Below are positions 8,489 through 17,485 of a DNA stretch of 64,000 nt, one piece after another. How positions within the stretch are numbered: the stretch's first letter is position 1; every line of letters starts with the position of its first letter. The notes beneath the pieces are model-generated. The model was not told the DNA's origin. It searched no databases and worked only from the letters and a program-made list of their open reading frames with translations. A program made the translations under genes and the position numbers. The stretch lies in contig NZ_VUNH01000006.1 of assembly GCF_009695745.1 (NCBI RefSeq), positions 108,302 to 172,301 on the forward strand. Direction: 5' to 3'. The DNA comes from Pyramidobacter porci. GTDB lineage: Bacteria; Synergistota; Synergistia; Synergistales; Dethiosulfovibrionaceae.

Positions 8489-9622
8489 TCATTTTGTCCG
8501 GTGCGTTCCCGATCGTCCGTCCGCCCGTTTTTCCGCGGCGGGCGGCGCTTCCTCCGGATTCTCCGCTTCGAAGCGGTCGATCTCGCGGCGAAGTTCCGTC
8601 GGCATGCGGCGGGCGCTGCGCACGGCGCGGACGCCGAATTTCTTCATCAGTGCCATCGGCAGCAGTTCACGGCCGTAGCGTCGCAGCATGGCCAGGCGCA
8701 TGACCATGTTCATGCGCACGGCGCCGTCGTCATAGTCGCAGGGAATGTCGGTCTCGAGGACGCGGCACTTGCAGTAGATGGCCGACACGGGAGAACCGAT
8801 GTACAGGTAGACGAGGTCGCCCGGGCGCACGCGGGCAGTCTGCTTCCACGTGTGCACGGGATTTTCGGCGAAGCCCTTTTCCACATCGTAGTATCTGTAG
8901 TTGGCGGGCACGATCCAGGCGCCGTCGCTGAGCGCGGCGGAGCTTTTGCCTGCGCCGCGGGCCGCGAAGGCGTGGCTGGCCTCGAGCAATTCCATGACGC
9001 GTTCGTCGCCGAGCGAATCGTCGAGCGCGACGGTGACCCAGTATTTTTTGTTCATGTGGTAGCAGCGGAAAATTCCCCGTTCTTTCAGGAGCGCAGGCAC
9101 GTCCGCGGCGTCGGCCTTGACGTTGAGCACGTCGACTTCGCCGTCTTTCCCGGGTTCGAGCTTGCCGCGGCCTATGCGCATGATCACGCCGTACCATTTG
9201 CGCGTGCGCGGCTCGCGGAACACGGCGGATGTTTCGTCCTGCCACGGGAACTCGGGCGGGTCGCCGAAACGCTCGCGGATCAGCGCGGCGACGCGGTTCG
9301 ACTGGTCGGCGACGAAGTCGTGCGCGGTAAAGCACCGCTGCGCCAGATCGCGCAGCACGTCCGCGTAAGCCTGCCGTACCGAGGCCACGAAAGCTCCCGA
9401 CTGGCTGGGGATGTGCACGGCCAGGTATTCGTCGCTGGTGTCGAGGTCGTAAACGCGCCCGCGCACCTCGCCTTTGGCGTCGACGCGGATGTCGGCGCGG
9501 AACTGGCCGTCCATGAAGACGCGCGAACAGCGCCACTCCCGCCCGTCTTTCTTCAGGCCGGCGGCCTCGAAGCGGGAAAAGTCGGGCCGCCGCCGCTGGA
9601 AGATCTCGCTCTCGAGGGTCAT
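8489..9622 (-). CDS. MmcQ/YjbR-like protein with C-terminal EVE/PUA-like domain
   Basis: 377 residues. The first 90 or so (LKKDGREWRCSRVF, then GQFRADIRVD) look like a short sheet domain seen ahead of YjbR modules. The YjbR (CyaY-like) domain covers about 95-215, with YGVIMRIGR, VDVLNVKAD and the end motif HMNKKYWVTVALDDSL. Residues about 232-295 (WIVPANYRYYDVEKGF, then VRPGDLVYLYIGSP and YKC-like strands) resemble the EVE/PUA-like fold that binds modified bases. A basic tail follows. YjbR proteins are annotated as DNA-binding, mostly by fold. Function unknown. It starts 14 bases after the stop of the upstream GNAT gene, so the two are probably co-transcribed. Confidence 0.7.
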   Translation of the reverse strand: MTLESEIFQRRRPDFSRFEAAGLKKDGREWRCSRVFMDGQFRADIRVDAKGEVRGRVYDLDTSDEYLAVHIPSQSGAFVASVRQAYADVLRDLAQRCFTAHDFVADQSNRVAALIRERFGDPPEFPWQDETSAVFREPRTRKWYGVIMRIGRGKLEPGKDGEVDVLNVKADAADVPALLKERGIFRCYHMNKKYWVTVALDDSLGDERVMELLEASHAFAARGAGKSSAALSDGAWIVPANYRYYDVEKGFAENPVHTWKQTARVRPGDLVYLYIGSPVSAIYCKCRVLETDIPCDYDDGAVRMNMVMRLAMLRRYGRELLPMALMKKFGVRAVRSARRMPTELRREIDRFEAENPEEAPPAAEKRADGRSGTHRTK

Positions 9623-9635
9623 TCCGGCGCCTCCG

Positions 9636-10181
9636 TTAAAGCCCGAGAGCCATCAGATACAGAGACTGGTATCCGCCGCCACGCAAACGGAAAGCTTTCT
9701 CGCGCACGCCATACGTAACGAAGCCGAAGCGCTGGTACATCGCGACGGCCCGCCCGTTACCCGTTACTACGTCCAGTTCCAGTTGTTCGAACTGGGCCGC
9801 GCGGGCACACTCGAGCAATGATTCCATGAGCAGGGAGCCGATTCCCCACCCCCAGTAGGCGCGAAGCACGCACAACCCCGCGCTGGCGCGATGACGGCAT
9901 TTTTCGCAGGGAACGGGCGGAGCAAAACCGGCGCTGGCAGTCAGCACGCCGTCGACTTCGGCTATCAGCAGCAATTCCGTGGGACTGGCCTCCGACGCCT
10001 CGATAGAACGCCGCTGCGCTTCGGCGTCGACGGCGATCTCATCGGCGTAACGCAACATGAAGTCTGTTTCCACCGCGGCGCACCGGCGTTGCTCCAGCAA
10101 CACAGCGGCATCTTCAGCGGCCGCGCTGCGCAGGACGCAGAGGCTTCCGTTTCTCAGCGTTATTTTACGAAAATATTTCAT
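9636..10181 (-). CDS. GNAT family N-acetyltransferase
   Basis: 181 residues. The acetyl-CoA site is visible as LCVLRAYWGWGIGSLLMESLLECA at about residues 107-130 (the motif A pattern V-x-x-x-x-R/W-G-x-G-x-G/S). It is followed by LELDVVTGNGRAVAMYQRFGF near 140-160, typical of RimI-like acetyltransferases. The acceptor may be a protein N-terminus, an amine or an antibiotic and cannot be told. An EKCRH segment in the middle is unusual. The upstream M20 peptidase gene ends 77 bases earlier with an intervening hairpin; the YjbR-like gene follows at once. Confidence 0.85.
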   Translation of the reverse strand: MKYFRKITLRNGSLCVLRSAAAEDAAVLLEQRRCAAVETDFMLRYADEIAVDAEAQRRSIEASEASPTELLLIAEVDGVLTASAGFAPPVPCEKCRHRASAGLCVLRAYWGWGIGSLLMESLLECARAAQFEQLELDVVTGNGRAVAMYQRFGFVTYGVREKAFRLRGGGYQSLYLMALGL

Positions 10182-10225
10182 CCTTTTACCTTTCTTTACC
10201 GTGATTTCGATCGCGGTCCCTTCTT

Positions 10226-10255
10226 GGCGTCTCCGGGCTGTTCGCCGGAGACGCC
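10226..10255 (-). terminator. GC-rich hairpin after the M20 peptidase gene
   Basis: GGCGTCTCCGG pairs with CCGGAGACGCC around an 8-base loop just beyond the peptidase stop codon. There is no strong T-run on the minus strand, so it may be a partial terminator or an mRNA 3'-end stabiliser. Confidence 0.5.
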
Positions 10256-10258
10256 TTG

Positions 10259-11401
10259 TTATACGCGGCTGATGAAGGAGGCCATCATGGCCACGCGAGG
10301 CACGAGCTGGTCGAGATAAACCTGTTCCTGCGGGTTGTGCATGAAGTCGCCGACCACGCCCATGCCGTCGATGGTGGGCACGCCGGCGGCGGAAATGTCG
10401 TTGCCGTCCGAACAGCCGCCCACCATGGGCGCCGCCTCGAGTTCCATGTCGAGGTCGGCGCCGACCTGCTGAAGCAGAGCGAAGAGCTTTCGGTTGGCCT
10501 CACACTCGGCCAGCGGCGGGTGAGACAGTTTGATCTCGAACTCCACGCGCGCGCCGGGCAGCACGGCCCCGCGCCCGGCGAAAACGGCGCGGCCGCGTTC
10601 GACTTCCTCGGGCACGCACATGCGCCAGTCCACGACCGCTTCGGCGTAATCGCAGACCACGTTGTCCGCGGTTCCGCCGCGGATCACGTTGGCGCTGAAC
10701 GTGCTGCCGCCGGGGCCGTAATCCGACTGGCTCTCGGCGAAGAGGATCTGGTGCGCCAGCTCGATGTTGGCGTTGACGCCGCCCCGCGGATCGTTGCCGG
10801 AGTGGGCCGCCTTGCCCCAGCATTTGATGAGGATCTGGCCGCCGCCCTTGCGGCTGACTTTGATCAGGCCGCTTTTGGCCACGGCCGGCTCGGCGACGAT
10901 GCAGGCGCAAGCCTCCTTCGCCTTTTCCAGCAGCAGCGGACGGGAATGGAACGATCCCGTTTCCTCGTCGGAGTTGTTGACGATCAGAACTTTCTTGTCC
11001 AGCTTCACGCCCAGCTCCCGAAGCGCTTTCAGCGCCCAGATCACGGAGACGTCGCCGCCCTTCATGTCGACCACGCCGGGGCCGTAGAGGATGTTGCCTT
11101 CCCGGCGCACCGGCACCGTTCCCAAAGGGTGGACCGTGTCGTAGTGACCGACGATCAGCAGCGTGCGGTCGCCCGAGCCGATCTCGGTGACGAGGTGATC
11201 GCCCACTTCCGTCTGCGGCACGAACTGCGTCGCGGCGCCGAGTCGGTCTTTGTAGAGCGAGGCAAGCCGCCGCGCGCACGCGTCGGCGGCCGCCTTGTCC
11301 CCGGTCGGCGATTCGGCGCGGGCGAGCGCGACGAGATCGGCGACGATGTCTTCCCTGTGCGCTTCGAGATAATCGTAAATTTTCTTTTCGAGAGCTCTCA
11401 T
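10259..11401 (-). CDS. M20 family metallopeptidase (CPG2/ArgE-like)
   Basis: 380 residues from ATG 11401, preceded by AAGGAGG. A longer in-frame extension overlaps the upstream EamA gene and is a shadow. Metal-site motifs: VGHYDTVHPLGT near residue 95 (His, Asp), GPGVVDMKGG near 125 (bridging Asp), NSDEETGS near 160 (catalytic and binding Glu), and GGCSDGND near 330. The dimerisation domain includes the GKAAHSGNDPRGGVNA segment. This is the glutamate carboxypeptidase/acetylornithine deacetylase type, which cleaves C-terminal or N-acyl amino acids. No signal peptide. It follows the EamA exporter gene on the same strand (start 70 bases on) and may act with it in amino-acid metabolism. Confidence 0.88.
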   Translation of the reverse strand: MRALEKKIYDYLEAHREDIVADLVALARAESPTGDKAAADACARRLASLYKDRLGAATQFVPQTEVGDHLVTEIGSGDRTLLIVGHYDTVHPLGTVPVRREGNILYGPGVVDMKGGDVSVIWALKALRELGVKLDKKVLIVNNSDEETGSFHSRPLLLEKAKEACACIVAEPAVAKSGLIKVSRKGGGQILIKCWGKAAHSGNDPRGGVNANIELAHQILFAESQSDYGPGGSTFSANVIRGGTADNVVCDYAEAVVDWRMCVPEEVERGRAVFAGRGAVLPGARVEFEIKLSHPPLAECEANRKLFALLQQVGADLDMELEAAPMVGGCSDGNDISAAGVPTIDGMGVVGDFMHNPQEQVYLDQLVPRVAMMASFISRV

Positions 11402-11471
11402 GAAGAAACCTCCTTGCACAAACGCTTCGTTTTTTTTCGTCGGCGCAGGGCCGAAAGACCGCGGGCGCAGC

Positions 11472-12365
11472 TCACGCGCGCCCCGTCCGTGATTGTCTCT
11501 GGGCGGCGAAAAACAGCGCCAGCCCGGCGAGGATGACGGCGATGCCTGCGGCCTGCCGCGCCGAAAGCGTCTCGCCGAGGAACAGCCAGGCGAGGAAGCA
11601 GGTGCCGACCGGCTCGCCGAGGATTCCCATGGTGACGGTGGTGGCCGAGATCCATTTGAGCAGCACGTTGAACACCATCTGCCCGCCGATCGTCGAGACC
11701 AGCGCCAGACCGAGGAACGCGCCCCAGGTGGAAGCGGGATAGCCGGCGAACGGATAGCCCATGAAAAGCGCGTAGAGCGCGAGGACGGCCGCACTGCTGC
11801 CGTAGCTGAGCACCGAATAGGGCACGGCGCCCATGCGGCGGCGCAGGATCTGCCCGCAGAAAAAGTACAGGCTGATGACGCCGCCGGAAACGAGCGCCAG
11901 CAGGTCGCCCCATAGCGACTGGCTGCTGACGCTGAAATCGCTCCAGCCCACGACCGCCGAGCCGGCGATGGCGATCGCGCCGCCGGTCAGCGCACGGGCG
12001 CTCAGCCTTTCGCCGAGGAACAGCCGCCCCCACATCACCGAAAACAGCGGCTGCAGCGCCGCCAGCACGGTGGAGCTGGCGACCGACGTGTAGCGCAGCG
12101 ACTCGAACCACATCACGTAATGGACGGCGAGAAAAAAACCGGCCAGCGCGCCTTCCGCATATTGAATCGGAGAGAGCGAGCGCAGCTCGCGCCGGTCGTT
12201 TTTGTGGCTCAACAGCCACGGCAGCAGCGCCAGCGTGGCGAAAAAGAGCCGGTAGAAGGCGATGATGCCCGCCGGCGCGCGGGCGACCTTGGCGAAAACG
12301 CCCGACGCGGACAACATGAACACGCCGGCTGCCAGCGCCAGATAAATGACGGAACGAGATCTCAC
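11472..12365 (-). CDS. EamA/DMT-superfamily transporter
   Basis: 297 residues; GTG start at 12365 behind AAGGAGG. Ten transmembrane segments are arranged as two EamA repeats. The first half has the SASGVFAKVARAPAGIIAFYRL opening and a FESLRYTSVASSTVLAALQPLFSV helix. The second has WISATTVTMGILGEPVGTCFLAWLFLGE. EamA proteins export amino acids, threonine/homoserine or other metabolites in exchange for protons. Placement just ahead of the M20 peptidase suggests a role in removing excess amino acids released by peptide hydrolysis; this is inference. Confidence 0.88.
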   Translation of the reverse strand: MRSRSVIYLALAAGVFMLSASGVFAKVARAPAGIIAFYRLFFATLALLPWLLSHKNDRRELRSLSPIQYAEGALAGFFLAVHYVMWFESLRYTSVASSTVLAALQPLFSVMWGRLFLGERLSARALTGGAIAIAGSAVVGWSDFSVSSQSLWGDLLALVSGGVISLYFFCGQILRRRMGAVPYSVLSYGSSAAVLALYALFMGYPFAGYPASTWGAFLGLALVSTIGGQMVFNVLLKWISATTVTMGILGEPVGTCFLAWLFLGETLSARQAAGIAVILAGLALFFAAQRQSRTGRA

Positions 12366-12480
12366 GGCGATTCCTCCTTGCCTTCGCAGTCACATCGGCG
12401 GATCGCTTTTGACGACGACTGTAAAAGAACGCGGCGGTAAAATCCGGCGCGCCGGCGGCGCGTCCGACCGAACCGCAAGG

Positions 12481-12534
12481 GCTCCGCCTGTCTTGGTCCA
12501 AACGGACTCCGGCGGGCGGAGCGTTCCGTTTTTT
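12481..12534 (+). terminator. Hairpin with T-run in the S9/EamA gap
   Basis: GCTCCGCC (12481-12488) pairs with GGCGGAGC (12515-12522), followed by GTTCCG and six T. The T-run is on the plus strand although both flanking genes read leftward, so its role is unclear. It may end antisense transcription. Confidence 0.4.
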
Positions 12535-12576
12535 CAGATGCGCTGTCAAGGCTTGCGGCAACTTTGTTTGTATGAA

Positions 12577-12594
12577 ATGTTCCACGTGGAACAT
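12577..12594. promoter_or_regulatory. parS-like ParB-binding site 1
   Basis: Perfect 18-bp palindrome ATGTTCCACGTGGAACAT. The core TGTTCCACGTGGAACA matches the conserved bacterial chromosomal parS site bound by ParB/Spo0J. It is intergenic, between the S9 peptidase and EamA genes. Two further identical copies lie at 38782 and 59011. Confidence 0.85.
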
Positions 12595-12645
12595 CAGAAA
12601 CGGGGGCGGAAAACGCGGAGCGGTCCAGCGCGTTTTCTTCGTCGC

Positions 12646-14580
12646 TTAACCTTTCAAATGGCCGTCGAACCACGCGGCGATCTCGCGCAGCCGGGCGAGG
12701 CGGTTTTTGGGGCGGCCGGAGCGGCTCAGCTCGTGGTTCTCGCCGTTGAACAGGCACATGCGGCATTCCACGCCGAGCACCTTGAGGGCGGTAAACATCT
12801 GAAACGACTGGTCGCGCTCGCAGCGGAAGTCCTCCTGCGACTGAATCAGCAGCAGCGGCGTCTTGACGTTGGCGACGTGCTTGAGCGGCGACTCCTGCCA
12901 GGCCTGTTCGCACGCGTCCCACGGGCGGCCGCCGTGCTGGTCTTCCACGTAATAGTAGCCGATGTCGCAGCTGCCGAATTTCGACACCCAGTTGCTGATC
13001 GGCCGCTGTGCCGCGGCCGCTTTGAAAAAGTCCGTCTGTGTGACGATCCAGTTGGTCATGTAGCCGCCGTAGGAGCCGCCCGTGACGCCGACATTCTTTT
13101 CGTCGACGAAGGGCAGATTGGCGACGCACCATTTCGTGAATGCCATGATGTCGCTGTAATCTTTGACGCCGTAAAAGCCGCGGATGTCGTCGAAACCGCC
13201 GGGGCGTCCGTCGCCGCCGCGCGGGTTGCAGTAGATCACGGCGTAGCCGCGAGAAGCCCAGCACTGCATCTCGTGGAAGTAGACGCCGCCGAAGGCGCTC
13301 TTGGGACCGCCGTGGATGTGCAGGATCGTCGGGTACTTCCTGCCTTCTTCGTAGCCCACGGGCTTCATGTACCAGCCGTCGAGCGTCCAGCCCTCGTTTT
13401 CGTAGCTCACGTGTTCGGGCGCGGAAAGCTGGAGCTCCTTGATGACGTCCTCGTTGTGGCGCGTCAGCTGGCGCTCGCGGCCGTTTTCGAGCAGATACAG
13501 CTCCTGCAGCTGCAGATCCTTGAAGCCCGCCATGACCGCCGCGCCGTTTTTCCAGTCCCAGTTGTCCACCGTGTCGATCTCGTCGGTGAGAGCGGAGATG
13601 GAACCGTCGGCTTCGAGCGCGTAGAGTCGGCTCCGGAAGCCCTCGGTGGCGCAGGAGATCACGCGCCCGTCCTCGACGGCGAAGCTGCCCTCCTGCTCGG
13701 CCGTGTTGTAGCGGCAGTCGCTGCCCACGGCGTTGCGCAGGCTGCTGTCGAGATCGGGCGTGACGGCGGCGAGCTTTTTGTCCCTGAGGAAGAAGAATTG
13801 AATATTTTGGTTGACGCCGACGGTCTTTTGGTCGCTGCCCGTGACCAGCGCGCCGTCCTTGTACCAACCGGCGTCCTTGAAGCCGAACGATAATCCTTCG
13901 CTGAGGCAGGCCAGCGCGCCCGTGCTCAGGTCGAGCTCGTAGACGTGGTTGGTCGTCGGCTTCACGTCCGTATACTCGACGGCGACGAGCAGCGCCTTGC
14001 GGCCGTCGTCGCTGAGACGGCAGCGCGCCACTTCCATATGCTCGGGCGTGACGCGCGTGAAGCCGCCGTCGGCGGCGTCGTACACGGCGAGCCCCGTGCG
14101 GCGCTGGCAGACGAAGCCCTTGCCGTTGGCGGTGAAGGGCAGCTGCTCGATCACGTAGTAGTCGGCGCCCTCGGGATTGTCGTAGACGGGTTCGAACGTC
14201 GCCGTCACCAGCCAGCGTCCGCCGCCGAGGTCGGCAATGGCGCTGGCCGGGCGGTCGATCGTGAACAGTTCGCGCGCCTCGCCGCCGTCCAGCGGCAGCG
14301 CGTAAAAGCGCGTGCTCTCCTTGGGCACGTCGCCGCGTCCGGAGGCGAAGATCAGCTCGCGTCCGTCGCGGCTCCAGGCGAAGAACTTCTCGGAGTTCGT
14401 GAACGTCAGCTGCCGTCCGCTGTCCGAGGCCAGGTCGTAAAGCCACAGGGCGCTGTCGTAATTGTTCTTGTCGAAGTTGGCCGCGCTGACCACGTAGGCG
14501 ATCTTGCCGCCGTCGGGCGAAAACGCGGGACGCGAGAGGAATTTGAACTTTAGCAGGTCGTCGTGCTGTACCGGTCTCAT
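12646..14580 (-). CDS. S9 family prolyl oligopeptidase/acylaminoacyl peptidase
   Basis: 644 residues. The N-terminal 380 or so form a beta-propeller of repeated motifs (RPAFSPDGGKIAYVVS, FFAWSRDGRELIFAS, RCRLSDDGRKALLVA). The C-terminal alpha/beta-hydrolase domain has the nucleophile elbow GGSYGGYMTNWI near residue 500, LLIQSQEDFRCERDQS near 570 (Asp), and GENHELSRSG near 615 (His). The oxyanion-type HGGP lies near 423. No signal peptide, so it is a cytoplasmic peptidase releasing N-terminal residues or acylated amino acids from short peptides. Start ATG 14580 follows AAAGGAG. It probably shares a transcript with the downstream EamA and M20 genes, but a 280-base gap with a parS site intervenes. 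Confidence 0.9.
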   Translation of the reverse strand: MRPVQHDDLLKFKFLSRPAFSPDGGKIAYVVSAANFDKNNYDSALWLYDLASDSGRQLTFTNSEKFFAWSRDGRELIFASGRGDVPKESTRFYALPLDGGEARELFTIDRPASAIADLGGGRWLVTATFEPVYDNPEGADYYVIEQLPFTANGKGFVCQRRTGLAVYDAADGGFTRVTPEHMEVARCRLSDDGRKALLVAVEYTDVKPTTNHVYELDLSTGALACLSEGLSFGFKDAGWYKDGALVTGSDQKTVGVNQNIQFFFLRDKKLAAVTPDLDSSLRNAVGSDCRYNTAEQEGSFAVEDGRVISCATEGFRSRLYALEADGSISALTDEIDTVDNWDWKNGAAVMAGFKDLQLQELYLLENGRERQLTRHNEDVIKELQLSAPEHVSYENEGWTLDGWYMKPVGYEEGRKYPTILHIHGGPKSAFGGVYFHEMQCWASRGYAVIYCNPRGGDGRPGGFDDIRGFYGVKDYSDIMAFTKWCVANLPFVDEKNVGVTGGSYGGYMTNWIVTQTDFFKAAAAQRPISNWVSKFGSCDIGYYYVEDQHGGRPWDACEQAWQESPLKHVANVKTPLLLIQSQEDFRCERDQSFQMFTALKVLGVECRMCLFNGENHELSRSGRPKNRLARLREIAAWFDGHLKG

Positions 14581-14638
14581 GCGAAAAAATCTCCTTTGAG
14601 GGAATGTATTGAGAAAAATCAGCCTGCGCCGCCGGGCT

Positions 14639-15673
14639 TCAGCCGATCGTGCGCTCCAAAAAGTTCAGCAGGTTTTCGCCGAGCACGCCGCGCACCTCGT
14701 CCTCGCTGAAGCCGCGGGCCAGAAGCCCGGCCGTCAGCCGCCAGCTCTCGTCGTAGAACGGCACGGCGTCCTTCGGTTCGCGGCCGTTGCCGATACGGAA
14801 CTCGTCGCAGAAATCGAAACCGAAGCACAGATGTTCCGCGCCGGCGACTTTTTTGACGTGCGCGCCGTGCGCCGCCAGCTCGTCGGGATCCGCGCGCCCG
14901 GCGCCGTTCGCGTCGAGCCGGACGAAGTCGCTGCAGGCGTTCATGCCCATGACGCCGCTACGCTGCGCGAGCGCGGCGATCTGCTCGTCGGTCAGGTTGC
15001 GCGCCACCGGCGTCAGGGCGCGACAGTTGGAGTGAGAGGCGATGAACGGCCGCTTCGTGAGCGAGCAGAGATCCCAGAAGCCCTCGTCGTTGAGATGCGA
15101 GACATCCAGATACATGCCCAGACGTTCCGCCTCGTCGGCCAGCCGCGCGCCGAAGTCCGTCAGGCCGCCTTTGCGCCCTTCGCGCCGCGGCTGGAAAAAG
15201 CAGCCGTCGGCGGCGTAGTTGCGGCGGCTCCAGGCGATGCCGATGCCGCGCACGCCCAGCTCGTAAAAGACGCGCAGCAGATTGAGGTCGTTGCCCAGCG
15301 GCTCCGCTCCTTCGAACGAGAGGAGCAGGGCGATCTTTCCCGCCGCGCGGGCGGCGCGGATCTCCCCGACGCTGCGGCACAGGACCAAGTCGGGACACTG
15401 CGCCAGCTCCTCGTGCATGCAGGCGATCTGGTCGAGCGCGCGGCGCAGCGCCATTTCCGGCACGTGCCGGTCGTCGATGAAGATCGACGAGATCAGCAGG
15501 TCGACGCCGCCGGCGCGGATCTTTTCCAGATAATCCGTCCTGAAAACGTCCGTGCGCTCGCCCTCGAGGCGCTTGGCGGCGAGCAGGTTGAGCAGGTCGT
15601 AGTGCGCGTCGGCCACAAAGCAGTTGCGGTGCAGCGCCTGCGCCCGCTCCTTCAATTCCGGGGTGATGTCCAT
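14639..15673 (-). CDS. M19 family membrane-dipeptidase-like metalloenzyme
   Basis: 344 residues from ATG 15673 behind AAGGAGGG. A much longer in-frame extension runs antisense to coding sequence and is not real. M19 (renal dipeptidase) motifs: VADAHYDLLN near residue 20 (HxD metal ligands), LLSFEGAEPLG near 118 (bridging Glu), YLDVSHLNDEGFWDL near 195, ASHSNCRAL near 218 (His), and FGFDFCDEF near 285. Such enzymes hydrolyse dipeptides, including D-residue-containing ones. No signal sequence is apparent. It ends 58 bases before the S9 peptidase start on the same strand, continuing the peptide-degradation theme. Confidence 0.87.
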   Translation of the reverse strand: MDITPELKERAQALHRNCFVADAHYDLLNLLAAKRLEGERTDVFRTDYLEKIRAGGVDLLISSIFIDDRHVPEMALRRALDQIACMHEELAQCPDLVLCRSVGEIRAARAAGKIALLLSFEGAEPLGNDLNLLRVFYELGVRGIGIAWSRRNYAADGCFFQPRREGRKGGLTDFGARLADEAERLGMYLDVSHLNDEGFWDLCSLTKRPFIASHSNCRALTPVARNLTDEQIAALAQRSGVMGMNACSDFVRLDANGAGRADPDELAAHGAHVKKVAGAEHLCFGFDFCDEFRIGNGREPKDAVPFYDESWRLTAGLLARGFSEDEVRGVLGENLLNFLERTIG

Positions 15674-15840
15674 AAAGTTCCCTCCTTGGCGAAATACTGC
15701 CATGATTATAACGCGAAAGCGGGAACAAATCTTCATGCCGGTATGCCGAAAAACAAAAGGCGGCGCGGAGGTCGTCGTCAGAGCGCGAAAACGCGAATCA
15801 TTGCCGGGCGTTCGCACTCCGCGCGAAAGGCTGCGAATAA

Positions 15841-15877
15841 AAAGGGCCCGACGATCAGCCTGACCGTCGGGCCCTTT
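15841..15877 (-). terminator. Intrinsic terminator downstream of citF
   Basis: AAAGGGCCCGAC pairs with GTCGGGCCCTTT, followed on the minus strand by a T-rich tail. It marks the end of the tct-cit operon before the M19 gene. Confidence 0.8.
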
Positions 15878-15897
15878 GCATAGAGCTCTTTTCTTTG

Positions 15898-15925
15898 CCC
15901 CGCCATGTGTTCTGGCGAGGCGGGG
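15898..15925. terminator. Second hairpin directly after citF
   Basis: CCCCGCC pairs with GGCGGGG around a 14-base loop, immediately next to the citF stop codon. The T-run (TCTTTTT) is on the plus strand. Together with the stem at 15841 it forms a tandem termination region. Confidence 0.5.
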
Positions 15926-15930
15926 TCTTT

Positions 15931-17484
15931 TTACATTTCGTACGGCTCGATCTCGCACACGACGTCGAGGATCGTGCCGTCGCGGGCCTCGAGGATGGCG
16001 ACGACTTTGTCGTTCCATTGCAGCGGATCGGGGCGGCCGACGAGCGCGTAGGCCTTTTCCTGAAGCTCTTTGATACTGACGTGCGCGACGCCGGCACGGT
16101 CGAGGCAGTCGACGATGTCCTGCCGTCTGGGGTTGACGGCGACGCCGTAATCGGTGACGACGACATCGACGCACTCGCCGGGGGTGGTGACGGTGACGAC
16201 GCGCTCGCAGACGGTGGCCATGCGGCCGCGGGTCAGCGGCGTGACGATGACGGTGCACTTGGCACCGGCGGCCGTGTCGGGATGGCCGCCGGGCGCGCCG
16301 CGCAGCACGCCGTCGGAGCCGGTGATGACGTTGACGTTGAAGTCGACGTCGACTTCCAGCGCGGCGAGGATGACGAAATCGAGCTTGTTGACGAAGGCGC
16401 CTTTGTTGGCGGGGTTGGCGTATTCGCCGGCACTGATCTCGTAATGACGGGGGTTGGCACGGATGTCGTCGATGGCGCCGGTGTCGAAATCCTGCGTGTC
16501 GACGATGCAGCCGACGAGTCCTTTGCGCTGCAGTTCGCAGATGGGGCCGGCGATGCCGCCGATGGCGAAGCTCATTGTGATGCCGCGCTCGCGCATGAGC
16601 GGCTCGATGAAGCGGTTCACGGCCAGCGAAGGGCCGCCTGCGCCGGTCTGGAAGCTGAAGCCGTCCTTGAACCACGGCGTGGCGGCCATGACTTTGGCGG
16701 TGGCCTCGGCCATCATCAGGTCGCGGGGATTTTGGGTCATGCGCGCGGCGGCGGAGGCGATCTTTTTCGGATCGCCGATCTCGTCGACTTTCACCACGTA
16801 GTCCACGTTGACGCCGTGGATCGACGCGGGAAAGTTGGGGTAGGGCACGAGCGTGTCGGTGATGACGACGACCTTGTCGGCGTACTCGGAATCGACGACG
16901 GCGTAGGAGAGCACGCCGCAGTCGCTCTTGCCGCCGACGGCGCGGCAGTTGCCGTATTCGTCGGACGTGGGAGACCCGATGAAGGCCACGTCGATGTGCA
17001 CGTCGCCCTCCTCGATGGCGCGCACGCGGCCGCCGTGGCTGCGCAGGATCGCGGGCGTCTTCAGCTTGCCGCGGGACACCACTTCGCCCATCCGACCGCG
17101 GATGCCGCTGGTCTGAAGGCCGGTGACGACGCCGTCTTCGATGTACTGGGCCACGGGATCGTGCGCCGCGCCCAGGCTGGAGGCGGCGATGGTGATGTCT
17201 TTGAGGCCGAGGGCGACGATCTCTTTCATGACCATGTTGACGATGAAGTCGCCGTCGCGGAAGTGGTGATGGAAGGAGACGGTCATGCCGTCCTTGAGCC
17301 CGCACGCCGTGATAGCCTCGCGGATGGAGGCGACAATTTTGCTTTCGCGGGGCTTTTCGCAGATGCGCGTGCGCGGGCCCTGTTTCTTGATGTACTGGCC
17401 GTCGCGGGCGTGAGCGCCCGCGTAAGGCTTCCAGCCCTGCGCGATCAGTTCTTCGGGAATTTCCCGGCCGACTGCGTTCAGCAT
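15931..17484 (-). CDS. citF: Citrate lyase alpha subunit (citrate:acetyl-ACP transferase)
   Basis: 517 residues from ATG 17484, one base after the citE stop, with GAGGGGGAT as ribosome site. The sequence matches CitF over its length: FHHHFRDGDFIVNMVM near residue 75, SSLGAAHDP, TSGIRGRMGEVVSRGKL near 128, HGGR near 150, FQTGAGGPSLAVNRFI near 295, GSDGVLRGAPGGHPDTAAGA near 400, and the C-terminal DYGVAVNPRR. CitF transfers the acyl carrier thioester from acetate to citrate; CitE then cleaves citryl-ACP into oxaloacetate and acetyl-ACP. Last gene of the tctCBA-citDEF operon. Genes for activation (citC) and prosthetic-group synthesis (citX, citG) are not in the window. Confidence 0.95.
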   Translation of the reverse strand: MLNAVGREIPEELIAQGWKPYAGAHARDGQYIKKQGPRTRICEKPRESKIVASIREAITACGLKDGMTVSFHHHFRDGDFIVNMVMKEIVALGLKDITIAASSLGAAHDPVAQYIEDGVVTGLQTSGIRGRMGEVVSRGKLKTPAILRSHGGRVRAIEEGDVHIDVAFIGSPTSDEYGNCRAVGGKSDCGVLSYAVVDSEYADKVVVITDTLVPYPNFPASIHGVNVDYVVKVDEIGDPKKIASAAARMTQNPRDLMMAEATAKVMAATPWFKDGFSFQTGAGGPSLAVNRFIEPLMRERGITMSFAIGGIAGPICELQRKGLVGCIVDTQDFDTGAIDDIRANPRHYEISAGEYANPANKGAFVNKLDFVILAALEVDVDFNVNVITGSDGVLRGAPGGHPDTAAGAKCTVIVTPLTRGRMATVCERVVTVTTPGECVDVVVTDYGVAVNPRRQDIVDCLDRAGVAHVSIKELQEKAYALVGRPDPLQWNDKVVAILEARDGTILDVVCEIEPYEM

Positions 17485-17485
17485 T

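Noticed and set aside
12362..14446. Very long open frame in a second register over the S9 peptidase, and similar long frames opposite rmuC, feoB, citF and tctA
   Set aside because: High-GC codon-position shadows: Arg/His/Gly-rich, no family motifs, no ribosome sites, and overlapped by genes with clear catalytic motifs.
14639..17305. Apparent 888-residue fusion including the M19 dipeptidase
   Set aside because: The extra N-terminal part is Arg/Pro/His-rich, antisense-like sequence over citF and crosses two terminators. The real start is ATG 15673 with a strong ribosome site.
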